A stretch of 58,726 nt of DNA from Streptomyces coryli (lineage in GTDB: Bacteria; Actinomycetota; Actinomycetes; Streptomycetales; Streptomycetaceae): NCBI RefSeq assembly GCF_011044975.1, contig NZ_JAAKZV010000022.1, positions 1-58,726 of the forward strand, read 5' to 3'. The position numbers and the translations under genes are program-made. The notes under the pieces were generated by a model, which was given only the letters and a program-made list of their open reading frames with translations, had not been told where the DNA came from and made no database searches. Position 1 is the stretch's first letter. The number at the start of each line of letters is the position of its first letter. This document shows, one piece after another, positions 38,488 to 46,564 of this stretch.

Positions 38488-38638
38488 CGGGCCCCCGCGT
38501 CGGCGGGAGGAACACGAACACGGTGATCCGCGTTGCGATCGACGTCGGATCACCCCCGCGTCCGCGGGGGTGATCCGCGTGTCCAGCGGGTTCAGGAGGC
38601 GCGGCTACGGCGTCCCCCGCCGACGCGGGGGATCCGGG
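38488..38638. CRISPR. Degenerate three-repeat type I-E-like CRISPR remnant
   Basis: Three 29-nt units at 38488-38516, 38549-38577 and 38610-38638 share the core CCCCCGC...GCGGG at exactly 61-bp intervals (C-runs start at 38492, 38553, 38614), leaving two 32-nt spacers (38517-38548, 38578-38609). 29-nt repeats with 32-nt spacers are the type I-E geometry, and the middle unit (CCCCGCGTCCGCGGGGGTGA then TCCG) closely resembles actinomycete I-E repeats. The outer repeats are degenerate (about 19/29 and 16/29 identity with the middle one, the last improving with a 2-base gap). No repeat continues at the next 61-bp step on either side and no cas gene is present in the window. Probably a dead or orphan remnant. 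Confidence 0.5.
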
Positions 38639-38671
38639 CAGTCGGTACGGAAGCGGCGTCGGCTGACCTTC

Positions 38672-38818
38672 GTGTACAAGATCCGCTACGTGGGCGGGCC
38701 GGAAGGCAGGGAGTTGGCCCTGCGGCAAGCCGCGGCGATCCGCGACGTCCTGGTCTGGGCCGCGAAGCGACAGCAGGCGGACGAGGGGTGGATCTGCGCA
38801 CCGAGTGCGGCGGCTGAG
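38672..38818 (+). pseudogene. Short gene remnant (GGPEG-type small protein)
   Basis: A stretch starting at GTG 38672 reads MYKIRYVGGPEGRELALRQA, then AAIRDVLVWAAKRQQADEG. This resembles small Streptomyces proteins of about 40 residues. Its own frame has no nearby stop, and the sequence after about residue 48 is not protein-like. It lies directly after the last CRISPR-like repeat. Confidence 0.25.
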
Positions 38819-39102
38819 CCTCCAGCCGACCTGGAGGGCGTTGACCGGCGTACTTCAGCAGCCGCTTTCACCTGTGACCGGTCACGGAGTGCGAGGTGTG
38901 CTTGCTGGAGTTACCCCCCCATGACTCGAACCTGCGGCCGCCTCCAAGGGCGCCTGCGCAGGGTGGACAAGTCACCTACCTGCGCCGACGCCCTGGCATG
39001 TCCACAAGCCCGGCGGAGGCCGATGGTATGCCGCCGACGCCATAGGAAGGCGCGCCGGGCGTCGGAATGCCTGCCTGACCAGTGGAAAACACGGTCAGTG
39101 AT
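38819..39102. other. Gene-free DNA left of attL with a tRNA-like scar
   Basis: About 280 bp without a convincing gene. At 38923-38939 it contains GACTCGAACCTGCGGCC, identical to 17 bp of the tRNA-Arg T-arm region repeated in attL 195 bp to the right. The match stops inside the T-stem, so no tRNA can fold from it. Confidence 0.35.
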
Positions 39103-39148
39103 GAGCGCCCACGGCAGGACTCGAACCTGCGGCCAAGTGCTTAGAAGG
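39103..39148. repeat. attL: 46-bp copy of the tRNA-Arg 3' end
   Basis: Identical to 58433-58478, running from GAGCGCCC to TTAGAAGG, covering the tRNA 3' acceptor, T-arm, variable region and part of the anticodon loop. It lacks the 5' half of the tRNA, so this is the displaced copy left by integration. Confidence 0.9.
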
Positions 39149-39419
39149 GGTACGTGCGATCAAGCACCGTTCAGCTTCTGACCTGGCGCTTCCCGGCCGT
39201 TGGACGCAGTGAGCATGTTGGTTCTACGCGCATTCTCCGTGGGAGGCCGCATTGACTCGCCCTGCAAGGTGCCAAGGACGGTGAGGATTGTCATGCTCCA
39301 GCGCTTGAGGTTCGCCGTGTCGCCAGCGTGTGAGGGCAGTTCATGACCCCAACTGAGCCGTGAGATCCGGAGACTTGCACACGTGCGTGACTCAGCACTG
39401 CAAGGATGGTGTGGGGGTG

Positions 39420-42400
39420 ATGGCAGTGCCGCAGGACCGCGTGACACGCAAGGACTTCATCAGGCGCCGTCGGCAGGGAGGTTTTGTCGGAAGAGCAACT
39501 GAGCTCGCGCTATTCCGGGAAAATCTCAGCCGTCCGCCTGAACGGAACGACAATTTTGAGCTCCTCTTCCACGTGGCTGGGGCAGCAGGTTCCGGTAAGA
39601 CTTCCCTGCTACATGAGTGGGAGAAAATTGCACGCGAAGTGAATGCGGTAACTGCCTTCGTCGGGGATGAGGCCCACGATGCTGTAGACACGATGGAAGG
39701 AATTGCATCTCAGCTGTCTCGTCAGGCTTGCCCCCTCAAGAACTTCGAGAAGGCGCTTCGCGAGTATAAGCAGCGGAGGGTGGAAGCCGAAGCCGTCGCG
39801 ACGATTCCATCGAGTACCGCCACCGAGGCCTCGCCTTCCAGCCTGGTTGCATCTCAGCTATTGCTCACGGGGCTGGGTTCCGTTCCAGGGGTAGGCGCAA
39901 TTGTGGGCGCTGTTGACCCGGGACAAGTCGCCCTAGGGGCGGACAGGATGCGCAGTGCAGTAAGTGGCAGATTCAGTAAGGCAAATGAGCTGGACGCTTC
40001 GCCGATATCGACGCTTACTCAACTATTCACGAAGGATCTTTGCGCCGCAGCAGAGCGTCACCCATGGATAGTATTGTTTCTCGATTCATTCGAAACTACG
40101 CATAAATCCCTGGGATCATGGATCCAGGATCTACTATTCAATGAGCGCTACGAAGAACTCCCCCTGAACGTCGTAGTTGCTCTGGGAGGGCAACAAGAAC
40201 TCGATGCGGGGCAATGGAATGACTGGCGAGACCAGGTTTGTCAAGTTGAGCTTGATGTCTTCACGGAAAGCGAAGCGCGTTCACTACTGGCTGCAAGAGG
40301 CGTGACGGATGAGGCCACGATCATAGAAGTGTTCCGCCTGTCTGACCGCCTACCTGTCCTAGTTAGCACGCTGGCGCAAAGCGCCGTTACTAATCCAGAA
40401 GTGCTGCCGGATCCAGCTGAGACCGCAGTTGAACGGTTCCTAGGCAGCGAGATGGACGAAGTAAATCGTGAGACGGTTCTGACTTGCGCCTATCCCCTGT
40501 ACCTCAACGAGGATATCTTTCAGGGGCTTGGACTTGATGTCGGAGGTGATGTCTACCCTTGGATATGCAGCCTTCCTTTCGTCTCTGATCAGGCGGGCAG
40601 ACGGCGTTATCACGAAATCGTTCGCTCTCCAATGCTACGGCTTCAACGTCAAGAATCGCCAACCCGGTGGCGTAGCAGACACCGGCAGCTTGCAGATATG
40701 TTCAATTCTTGGCAAGAGCAATTGCAGCAGGATCGGGAGCTAGACGATGTCGTCGCGTGGGCAATCCCGGAATGGCGCGATTGGCACCTCAGTTATCTGT
40801 ATCACTCGCTTTGCGAAAACCCCCGGGGTCTGGCAACCGTTGTCCCGCAAGAGGGATTCGCTGCATGCCTTCATGGTGAAGGCCCCATATATCAGTGGCT
40901 CCAAACGCTTCATCAAGCCGGAATAGACTCGGGAGACGCTCAGCTTCAAGACTGGAGTCGCCGACTTGAGGGCGCAGCGTCCGCTGACGGAGAAATCTCC
41001 CTCAGCGTCCTGGAGACACTGTCCAAGATGCGAGAGCTGTCAGATACGGATCGATCCGTAGCGCTCTGGCTGCGTGGGCAAATCCTCTGTAGAGAGAATA
41101 GGTACGACGAGGCGCTGCATGAACTGAATAAATCTGTTGAAATAACCGAAGATTTCCTTCCTGCTATATTGGTACGGGCTCTGATTTTGCTCTCTCTGGG
41201 GAAAGTGCAGCCGGCGCTATTGGATCTTGATCGGGTCATCGATGCTGACCCGACGGGTGAGCTGATGCCATTAGCGCGCGTCACGTCCCTGGCGGCTCGC
41301 GGAACGTTTCCGACCTACAGCTCTGTCGAGGAGGAGTCAGCTTCCTGGGACTCTGATGCGCCCATGAATATCCTCGCCCGGGCAGAATATCTCGCCACTT
41401 CGGGGCGGCCTAGAGAGTCCCTGGCCGAGCTGGATCGCATGCCGGCAGAACTGGACGAATTGACGTCGCTTACCTTGGTGCAGCGGGCGCGGGCCCTAGC
41501 GATGCTCAGCCGAAATGACGAAGCGCTAAGCTGCGTCGACGAGGCTCTGGAGATCTGGCCGGATTTCACGCCTCTTCTCACTCAGAGGAGCGAAATACTC
41601 TCTGCTGTGGGACGTGTCCCTGAAGCACTCGAAGATATCCAACGCGCTATGGAGCTCAACCCGAATCTACCAGGCACTATTATCTCCTACTGCCGGATCC
41701 TGATAACGATGGGGAGAAGTGCCGATGCGTTCTCTAAGGTGGATGGACTCCTGCAGTCGTCACCAAACCTTGCCCTAGGCCTCATAATCCGTAGCGCTCT
41801 TCATCTTGAATTTGGTCGCCGCCGCGAAGCCCTTGCAGACGCAGAGGCTGCTCAAGAGATCTCGCCGGACGATATTCGAGGTCACATAAGCCTGGCTGAG
41901 GCATTGATGGCAAACGGTCGTTTCGCAGGCGCCTTGGCTGAGATTGAGGTCGCGCTGGGAGCAGATCTAGTTTATCCTATTGCCCTGTGTGTGCGCGCGA
42001 GGATATTCCTTGCGATGGGGGAGGCCGAAAAGGCGGCGGAGGATGCCAACAAGGCCCTATCGGGAGACAAGGAGTTGGCTCTCGCCCTAGTGATTCGAAG
42101 CATCACTGCCGTCATCTTGGGGAGGGATTTGCGGCAGGCGCTCGATGATGTAAATCTCGCATTGGAGAAGAATCCTCATCTAGTCATGGCTCATGCAACC
42201 CGTGCGCAGGTGCTGTCGGCCATGGGAAGGCAGTTCGACGCCGTTCGATATTTGAGCACATTTCTCAAAATGAGCCCAGACTCGCTACTGGTGGTGGTTG
42301 CTAGATCGTCTATCTATGCGTCCCTGGGGCGAACTAAAGAAGCGCTTGAAGATCTGAACCGGTCACTCTCGATCAATCCGAATTTTGAACCTGCGCTCAT

Positions 42401-43001
42401 CGATCGAAGTGAGCTACTGCTGTCATCAGGGAGGCCTGCAGAGGCCCTCAGAGATCTAGAGAAACTTGTGCAGATGGGCAGCATCTTGGACGTTACTGAT
42501 CGGATCGAAGGCGCTCGCGCTATGCAAGTAGTAGGGAGGGCAGGTGTCGGCGAGTTGAGCGGCACCTCTGGCTCTCATTCGGCAGGTCGCGACCTGCAGG
42601 CGCTTGAGTTGGCGATTGCCGAGAATCCGCATGACTTTGCGTCAAGAGAAGAACGGGTTGAGGCGCTCTTGCGCGCTGACCGGATCGATGAGGCAATGTT
42701 CGACATAACTGAGGTTGTTGAACAGACCCCAGATCGCGTGTCCGCTCGCCTGCTCCGCGCAGAGATAAATTTGGCTTTAGGGAATGCTGACATTGCCCTG
42801 GATGACTTGAACCAGGCCCTGCAGTGCGATCCCGATGATATCCAGGTCCTCGCCAATAGAGGATGTGTTCTCGAGATTCTGGGTGATGCGGAAGCAGCTA
42901 TGAGCGACTTGAATAGGGCGGTTGAAATTGCCCCGCATGACGAGTGGGTGAAAGGTGTTTGGTCGCACCTCATGGAATCGAGTAGTAATGAAGAGCGCTG
43001 A
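39420..43001 (+). CDS. STAND-like P-loop NTPase with C-terminal TPR array (AICE cargo)
   Basis: 1193 aa from ATG 39420 (GTGGGGG upstream). N-terminal GFVGRATELALF precedes Walker A GAAGSGKT (54-61), and WIVLFLDSFETTH (about 218-230) is Walker B. Residues about 330-480 look like the helical and winged parts of a STAND/NACHT-type ATPase. From about residue 540 to the end there are roughly fifteen 34-residue TPR units (EALSCVDEALEIWPDF, EALEDLNRSLSINPNF, ALDDLNQALQCDPDD). There is no N-terminal effector domain. STAND NTPases with repeat sensors include anti-phage systems (Avs-like) and regulators. GC is clearly lower (about 55%) than the rest of the element, with codons such as ATA, AGA and TTA-like choices, so it is recently acquired cargo beside attL. 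Confidence 0.75.
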   Translation: MAVPQDRVTRKDFIRRRRQGGFVGRATELALFRENLSRPPERNDNFELLFHVAGAAGSGKTSLLHEWEKIAREVNAVTAFVGDEAHDAVDTMEGIASQLSRQACPLKNFEKALREYKQRRVEAEAVATIPSSTATEASPSSLVASQLLLTGLGSVPGVGAIVGAVDPGQVALGADRMRSAVSGRFSKANELDASPISTLTQLFTKDLCAAAERHPWIVLFLDSFETTHKSLGSWIQDLLFNERYEELPLNVVVALGGQQELDAGQWNDWRDQVCQVELDVFTESEARSLLAARGVTDEATIIEVFRLSDRLPVLVSTLAQSAVTNPEVLPDPAETAVERFLGSEMDEVNRETVLTCAYPLYLNEDIFQGLGLDVGGDVYPWICSLPFVSDQAGRRRYHEIVRSPMLRLQRQESPTRWRSRHRQLADMFNSWQEQLQQDRELDDVVAWAIPEWRDWHLSYLYHSLCENPRGLATVVPQEGFAACLHGEGPIYQWLQTLHQAGIDSGDAQLQDWSRRLEGAASADGEISLSVLETLSKMRELSDTDRSVALWLRGQILCRENRYDEALHELNKSVEITEDFLPAILVRALILLSLGKVQPALLDLDRVIDADPTGELMPLARVTSLAARGTFPTYSSVEEESASWDSDAPMNILARAEYLATSGRPRESLAELDRMPAELDELTSLTLVQRARALAMLSRNDEALSCVDEALEIWPDFTPLLTQRSEILSAVGRVPEALEDIQRAMELNPNLPGTIISYCRILITMGRSADAFSKVDGLLQSSPNLALGLIIRSALHLEFGRRREALADAEAAQEISPDDIRGHISLAEALMANGRFAGALAEIEVALGADLVYPIALCVRARIFLAMGEAEKAAEDANKALSGDKELALALVIRSITAVILGRDLRQALDDVNLALEKNPHLVMAHATRAQVLSAMGRQFDAVRYLSTFLKMSPDSLLVVVARSSIYASLGRTKEALEDLNRSLSINPNFEPALIDRSELLLSSGRPAEALRDLEKLVQMGSILDVTDRIEGARAMQVVGRAGVGELSGTSGSHSAGRDLQALELAIAENPHDFASREERVEALLRADRIDEAMFDITEVVEQTPDRVSARLLRAEINLALGNADIALDDLNQALQCDPDDIQVLANRGCVLEILGDAEAAMSDLNRAVEIAPHDEWVKGVWSHLMESSSNEER

Positions 43002-43070
43002 CCCGTTGGATGACCGGCTGATTGCGAGGCCCCGGGCTCGCTGGGATCCAGATTGGTCAGGTCCTGGGTT

Positions 43071-43637
43071 TTACTTCTGTGGAGGTTGACTCGCGACGTC
43101 CGTGCTGAGTAGTGAGAGAAGGACGCTGTTCCGCCATGCTCCGTTCGTGAAGACGTGGTCCCGAAGCACGCCCTCGCGTGTGAAGCCTAGCTGCTCGACC
43201 ATGCGCAGCGAGGTCTCGTTCTCCGGGCCGACGGCAGCGCTGAGGCGGTGCAGCCCGAGGTCGTCGAAGGTGAAGCGGATCATTCGGCGGGCGGCATCCG
43301 AGGCGTACCCCTTGCTCCACTCCGCAGGAGCGAGGGCGTATCCGAGCTTGCCGGCCTTCACGCCCGCCAGGCCGATGCGGCAGAAACCGATGACGTTGTT
43401 CGACGTGAGCGGCGTGATGGCGAGGTAGTACTCCGTGCGCGGCGACAGCTGGGCGCGCTCGATGGCGCCGGCGAGCATCTGCTCCGTCTGGTCGCGGTCA
43501 CGGCTGTCGAAGGAGAGCCAGTAGGTCACCCGGTCGTCGCCGACGATTTTCAGGGCGTCGTCGACGTCGTCCATGGTGAAGTCCCTCAGAGCGACCCGCT
43601 CGCCTTCGAGTCGGACGGGGTAGGACGGGGCGGTCAC
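43071..43637 (-). CDS. GNAT-family N-acetyltransferase (RimJ/RimL-like)
   Basis: 188 aa from GTG 43637. The RimJ-like pattern is clear: RLEGERVALRDFTMDDVDDA at the start, the acetyl-CoA pocket region LGYALAPAEWSKGYASDAAR (about 115-135), and the C-terminal LHRLSAAVGPENETSLRMVE then LGFTREGVLRDHVF. These enzymes acetylate protein N-termini, antibiotics or small amines; the substrate cannot be read from the sequence. It lies between cargo and regulators near attL and runs opposite to the STAND gene, so it is probably AICE cargo. Confidence 0.85.
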   Translation of the reverse strand: MTAPSYPVRLEGERVALRDFTMDDVDDALKIVGDDRVTYWLSFDSRDRDQTEQMLAGAIERAQLSPRTEYYLAITPLTSNNVIGFCRIGLAGVKAGKLGYALAPAEWSKGYASDAARRMIRFTFDDLGLHRLSAAVGPENETSLRMVEQLGFTREGVLRDHVFTNGAWRNSVLLSLLSTDVASQPPQK

Positions 43638-43673
43638 TGGCTCTCCTTCGCTGGTTGTATCGACGGGTGTTGT

Positions 43674-45011
43674 TCAGCGTCCCAAAGCCTTGAGCGGCGA
43701 GCGCGTGAACATCTCGATGCGCTCCTGGAGCTCGCTGCCGGGAGCCGCCAGCGGGGACCTGCTCAGTGCGCGGTGTACGTGCATGGCGCTGTTGACGATG
43801 CCGTTGATCCGGTGCTCCGGATCGAGATCGAGCATAGGAGCGATGGCCTCCTCTGCCCCCTCCAGCTCACCGAGTGAGATTCGGGCAATCGCCAGGTCGG
43901 TCTGGCTGCCTGCCTGATCGCCGAATGCCCAGTCCGGCGAGGTCGTGTCGGAGTACGCCTCGACGGCCTGCTCGCCGTAGTGCGCGGCGGCGTCTGCCTG
44001 GCTCGGTAGCCAGGCGAGGGCGTCGGCCGCGTAGTAGAGCTGGCGAGGGCGGTTGAAGGTGCAGAGTCCGCCCAGTTCGTCGACTTCATCAGGCTGTACG
44101 CGGTCCCACGCCTCTTCTGCTCGTCGGATCGCGGCGTGGGTTCGGTCGGAGTCGCCGAGTGCGGCCCAGGCGCGGGCCTCACTCACGGGGAGCCATACGG
44201 TCGACGAATTGCCGGCCAATCCGGCCAGCTCAGTTCCTTCTTGGGCGTACCTCACGGCGTCGCGGTGTCGACCTGCCCAATATGAAATCAGGGACTGGAG
44301 GCCGCGAAGCCAGGCACGCAGGCCGTTGTGATCGGCATTCTCCGCACACAAAAAGGCTGTGCGTGCCTGTGCCATGGCCGCATTCGGGTCCGCGAGGTCA
44401 TGGCTGGCCTTCGCGAGCATGCCGCTCACGACGCCTGTCAGGAAGTAGAGCTGGCGCGCCTGAGTCGGGCTCTGCCGCAACTCAAGCTGTGTATAGAGGA
44501 GTTCCTGGATCTGTACCAGGTCGCTCAGGAGTGCTGACAGAGGGCGCTGCGGGTACTCAGTCGCCAGCTGACGTACGTCGTCGTGGACTTGGTCCATCGC
44601 CTCTGCCGTGAGGTTGCCTTGATTCGCCGTGAGCGCGAAGTTCTTCGCCCGCCGTGCTGCCAACGAGATCAGCTCCTTGTCGATATCGGCCTGGTTGTTT
44701 GCCACCACCAGGCCGGAGGCCGCTGTCTCCGTTCGTAAGGAAGCGATCGCTGCCCACGGCTGGAGAAGTTCGTTCAGCGGCTTGCCGAACATGCTCTGTA
44801 GGACACGTTGGGTCGCAGGAGTTGTGCTGGCGCGCTCGCCGCTGGCGAGCCGTCGCAGGTGCCGGGGGCTTATGGTCGCGTCTTCGTTGAGCTCGCGCGC
44901 CACCCGGCTGAACTTGTTCACCACCTCTTCGTACGTGCTGACTTCCTGCCACAGCAGGTGCTCCAGGACCGTGCGCGGTTCCCGGTCGCTTCTCTTCGCG
45001 TTGCCGGCCAC
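43674..45011 (-). CDS. Helix-turn-helix regulator with TPR-like C-terminus
   Basis: 445 aa. I chose the GTG at 45011 because GGGAGG lies 5 bases upstream; the frame is open further. N-terminal ~90 residues contain an HTH-like segment (YEEVVNKFSRVARELNEDATIS, PRHLRRLASGERAS, TPATQRVLQSMFG) as in XRE-type regulators of Streptomyces. The rest is helical and TPR-like (RQLYFLTGVVSGMLAKASHD, AMAQARTAFLCAENADHNG, LRAWLRGLQSLISYWAGRHRD). Proteins of this plan regulate AICE or antibiotic genes and may sense a small molecule or peptide. It is divergent from nothing nearby and precedes the GntR gene on the same strand. Confidence 0.75.
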   Translation of the reverse strand: MAGNAKRSDREPRTVLEHLLWQEVSTYEEVVNKFSRVARELNEDATISPRHLRRLASGERASTTPATQRVLQSMFGKPLNELLQPWAAIASLRTETAASGLVVANNQADIDKELISLAARRAKNFALTANQGNLTAEAMDQVHDDVRQLATEYPQRPLSALLSDLVQIQELLYTQLELRQSPTQARQLYFLTGVVSGMLAKASHDLADPNAAMAQARTAFLCAENADHNGLRAWLRGLQSLISYWAGRHRDAVRYAQEGTELAGLAGNSSTVWLPVSEARAWAALGDSDRTHAAIRRAEEAWDRVQPDEVDELGGLCTFNRPRQLYYAADALAWLPSQADAAAHYGEQAVEAYSDTTSPDWAFGDQAGSQTDLAIARISLGELEGAEEAIAPMLDLDPEHRINGIVNSAMHVHRALSRSPLAAPGSELQERIEMFTRSPLKALGR

Positions 45012-45238
45012 GGCGCCTCCCTGTTCGCGGTGTCCTACTGCCCTCAGTCTCGTTCGGCTACGCGCGCGAGTCGTCGGCTGGTCCGGTAGCGGTCCGCCTC
45101 CGGTCCGCTTCATGTCCGCCAACGGGCCCGCGCAGGACCTCGTTTGGTCATATTGGCCTATCCGAGAGTCATCGTCAGGAGGTACGGACGATGACTCTTC
45201 AACCGGCGGGATCAAGAGAGCTGCGGGTCAGTGACCCT

Positions 45239-45598
45239 TCAGGGCAGGTCCACCGCAGCTTCGAGTGCCGCTACGCGCTTGCGCAGCTCCGCGACCTCGC
45301 GACGCAGCTCCGCGGTCTCGGACGCGCCGGCGGGGCGGTCCGGCTGGGCGGCCAGGTGCTCGCGGGCGTCGTCCGTGATGAACGTGCCGCGGTTGCCGGC
45401 GGAGCGGAGAAGTCCTTCGTCGCGAAGCGGCTTCAGAGCGTTCTGGATGGTCTGCGTGGCGACCTCGAACCTCTCCGCGAGCTTGGCGTGGCTGGGCAGC
45501 CTGCTGCCCGGATTCAGTACGCCACCTGCGATGTCCTGCCGGATCGCGTCGGCGATCTGCACGGACTTAAGTCGCGGGTCGTCCGCATCGATGGTCAT
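45239..45598 (-). CDS. GntR-family repressor (KorSA-like)
   Basis: 119 aa from ATG 45598. A compact GntR winged helix (IADAIRQDIAGGVLNPGSRL, PSHAKLAERFEVATQTIQNA, LKPLRDEGLLRSAGNRGTFI) is followed by a short coiled coil (ELRREVAELRKRVAALEAAV) and no ligand-binding domain. pSAM2 KorSA and the Kor/TraR repressors of Streptomyces plasmids are small GntR proteins that keep transfer genes silent. This gene is divergent from the AICE operon, and the space between holds palindromic CTAGTTCGC boxes (45621-45690), so it probably represses both itself and the operon. Confidence 0.85.
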   Translation of the reverse strand: MTIDADDPRLKSVQIADAIRQDIAGGVLNPGSRLPSHAKLAERFEVATQTIQNALKPLRDEGLLRSAGNRGTFITDDAREHLAAQPDRPAGASETAELRREVAELRKRVAALEAAVDLP

Positions 45599-45620
45599 GG
45601 CTCTGAGGGTATCGAGCAGC

Positions 45621-45690
45621 GCGAACTAGAGCGAGATGCTGCAAGAGTCTTGCGATCTAGTTCGCATCAGTACAAGCTAGTTCATGCGCG
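45621..45690. promoter_or_regulatory. Operator/promoter region with inverted CTAGTTCGC boxes
   Basis: GCGAACTAGA (45621-45630) is the exact reverse complement of TCTAGTTCGC (45656-45665), and a third similar box, GCTAGTTCATGCGC, starts at 45676. Between them is the palindrome GCAAGA-G-TCTTGC (45641-45653). Together they fill the gap between the divergent GntR gene and the AICE operon, as expected for GntR operators. Confidence 0.6.
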
Positions 45691-45759
45691 GCCGACTCCG
45701 GCCAAAGAGGTCCCGGCCGCGCCCAAGGCAATCCGGTCCCATCACGACAGGAAGTGGTC

Positions 45760-46020
45760 ATGAATACGTGCCTGGCAGGCCTGGCGGCCTGCTCTACCCG
45801 CGATGCCGCAGAACTGGCGCACGGCGTCGACTTCGAGCTGTTCACGGGCCCGGTCGGCGAGACCCGACAGGACAAGCGTGCTCGCCTCGCCGCAGCTCGC
45901 GGCGTGCTGGCGGACCTGCGTGAGCAAGGCCGTGAAGACGAGTGGTCTGCACGGGCAGCCCGCTTCGCTGCCGCTCTGATGCGCGGTCGCCGCCCCGAGA
46001 CCGCCGGGGAGGTGTCCTGA
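45760..46020 (+). CDS. Small AICE protein of unknown function
   Basis: 86 aa from ATG 45760 (CAGGAAG upstream; a GTG 6 bases earlier is also possible). Rich in Ala, Arg and Glu and predicted helical (DKRARLAAARGVLADLREQG, DEWSARAARFAAALMRG). No recognised domain. Its stop overlaps the start of the WhiB-like gene (TGATG), so it begins the rightward AICE operon just downstream of the GntR operator region. Confidence 0.6.
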   Translation: MNTCLAGLAACSTRDAAELAHGVDFELFTGPVGETRQDKRARLAAARGVLADLREQGREDEWSARAARFAAALMRGRRPETAGEVS

Positions 46021-46355
46021 TGCCTCGGATGCGTGGTCGCTCGGTCGTGGTGGGTGCTCGTAACGGGCATCTGGTGGCGCGTCCGCTGTCCGGGCGGGGG
46101 CAGCTGCTGGCGCCGGATCCGGGCTTGAGTGGCGCGGCGTGCGCTGAGGTCGACCCGGAGCTGTTCTTCCCGGAGCCCGGCGATTGGCGGTCGTCGCACT
46201 TAGCCAAGGGCATCTGCGCTGTCTGCCCCGTCAAGGACCTGTGCCTGGCGGGCGCGCTTGAGCGCAACGAGCACTTCGGCATCTTCGGCGGGCTGTCGCC
46301 GAAGGAGCGCGACGAGCTGCGGCGGTCAGGTGCAAGGAAGGGGGCGGCGGCATGA
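46020..46355 (+). CDS. WhiB-like iron-sulfur regulator
   Basis: 111 aa from ATG 46020. Four cysteines at 41, 66, 69 and 75 (AACAEVDPELFF, KGICAVCPVKDLC) in the C-x24-C-x2-C-x5-C arrangement of the WhiB 4Fe-4S cluster, followed by the GIFGG turn (87-91, equal to the usual G-V/I-W-G-G) and a basic tail (KERDELRRSGARKG) for DNA binding. WhiB-like proteins act as redox- or NO-sensing partners of the main sigma factor. A mobile copy could couple AICE activation to host stress. Overlaps both neighbours by 1-4 bases. Confidence 0.88.
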   Translation: MPRMRGRSVVVGARNGHLVARPLSGRGQLLAPDPGLSGAACAEVDPELFFPEPGDWRSSHLAKGICAVCPVKDLCLAGALERNEHFGIFGGLSPKERDELRRSGARKGAAA

Positions 46356-46564
46356 CGAACTCTTGTGAAGCCGTGTCGTCGTGGCTGGTGCGTTGGGGCG
46401 GGTGGCTGCTGCTGGCCGGGCTGGTGGCTTCGTGGCTGATGCCGATGCCGTCGCTGCTTCGGGTCGTGATCGGGCTGTTGGGGTTCGTAGGCAGTGCCCT
46501 CCTGCTGCGTCGGATCCGTGCGGACCGTGCGGCCGGTGAGCGGGAAGCGGGTGAGCGGCGATGA
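46352..46564 (+). CDS. Small two-TM membrane protein of the AICE
   Basis: 70 aa from ATG 46352, overlapping the WhiB-like gene by 4 bases. Two hydrophobic segments, WLLLAGLVASWLM and LLRVVIGLLGFVGSALLL, with a basic C-terminus (RRIRADRAAGEREAGERR). Unknown family. Its place directly before the DUF2637 gene suggests a role with Spd membrane proteins. The next gene starts at 46561 with a 4-base overlap. Confidence 0.65.
   Translation: MTNSCEAVSSWLVRWGGWLLLAGLVASWLMPMPSLLRVVIGLLGFVGSALLLRRIRADRAAGEREAGERR

Noticed and set aside
38328-38573. An 81-residue plus-strand frame upstream of the CRISPR-like repeats
   Set aside because: Its second half runs through the repeats and is Arg/Gly/Pro noise; at best a gene remnant, described as degraded DNA instead.
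39160-39294. A 44-residue minus-strand frame between attL and the STAND-like gene
   Set aside because: Plausible composition for part of its length but weak ribosome site and no recognisable relative; too short to support.
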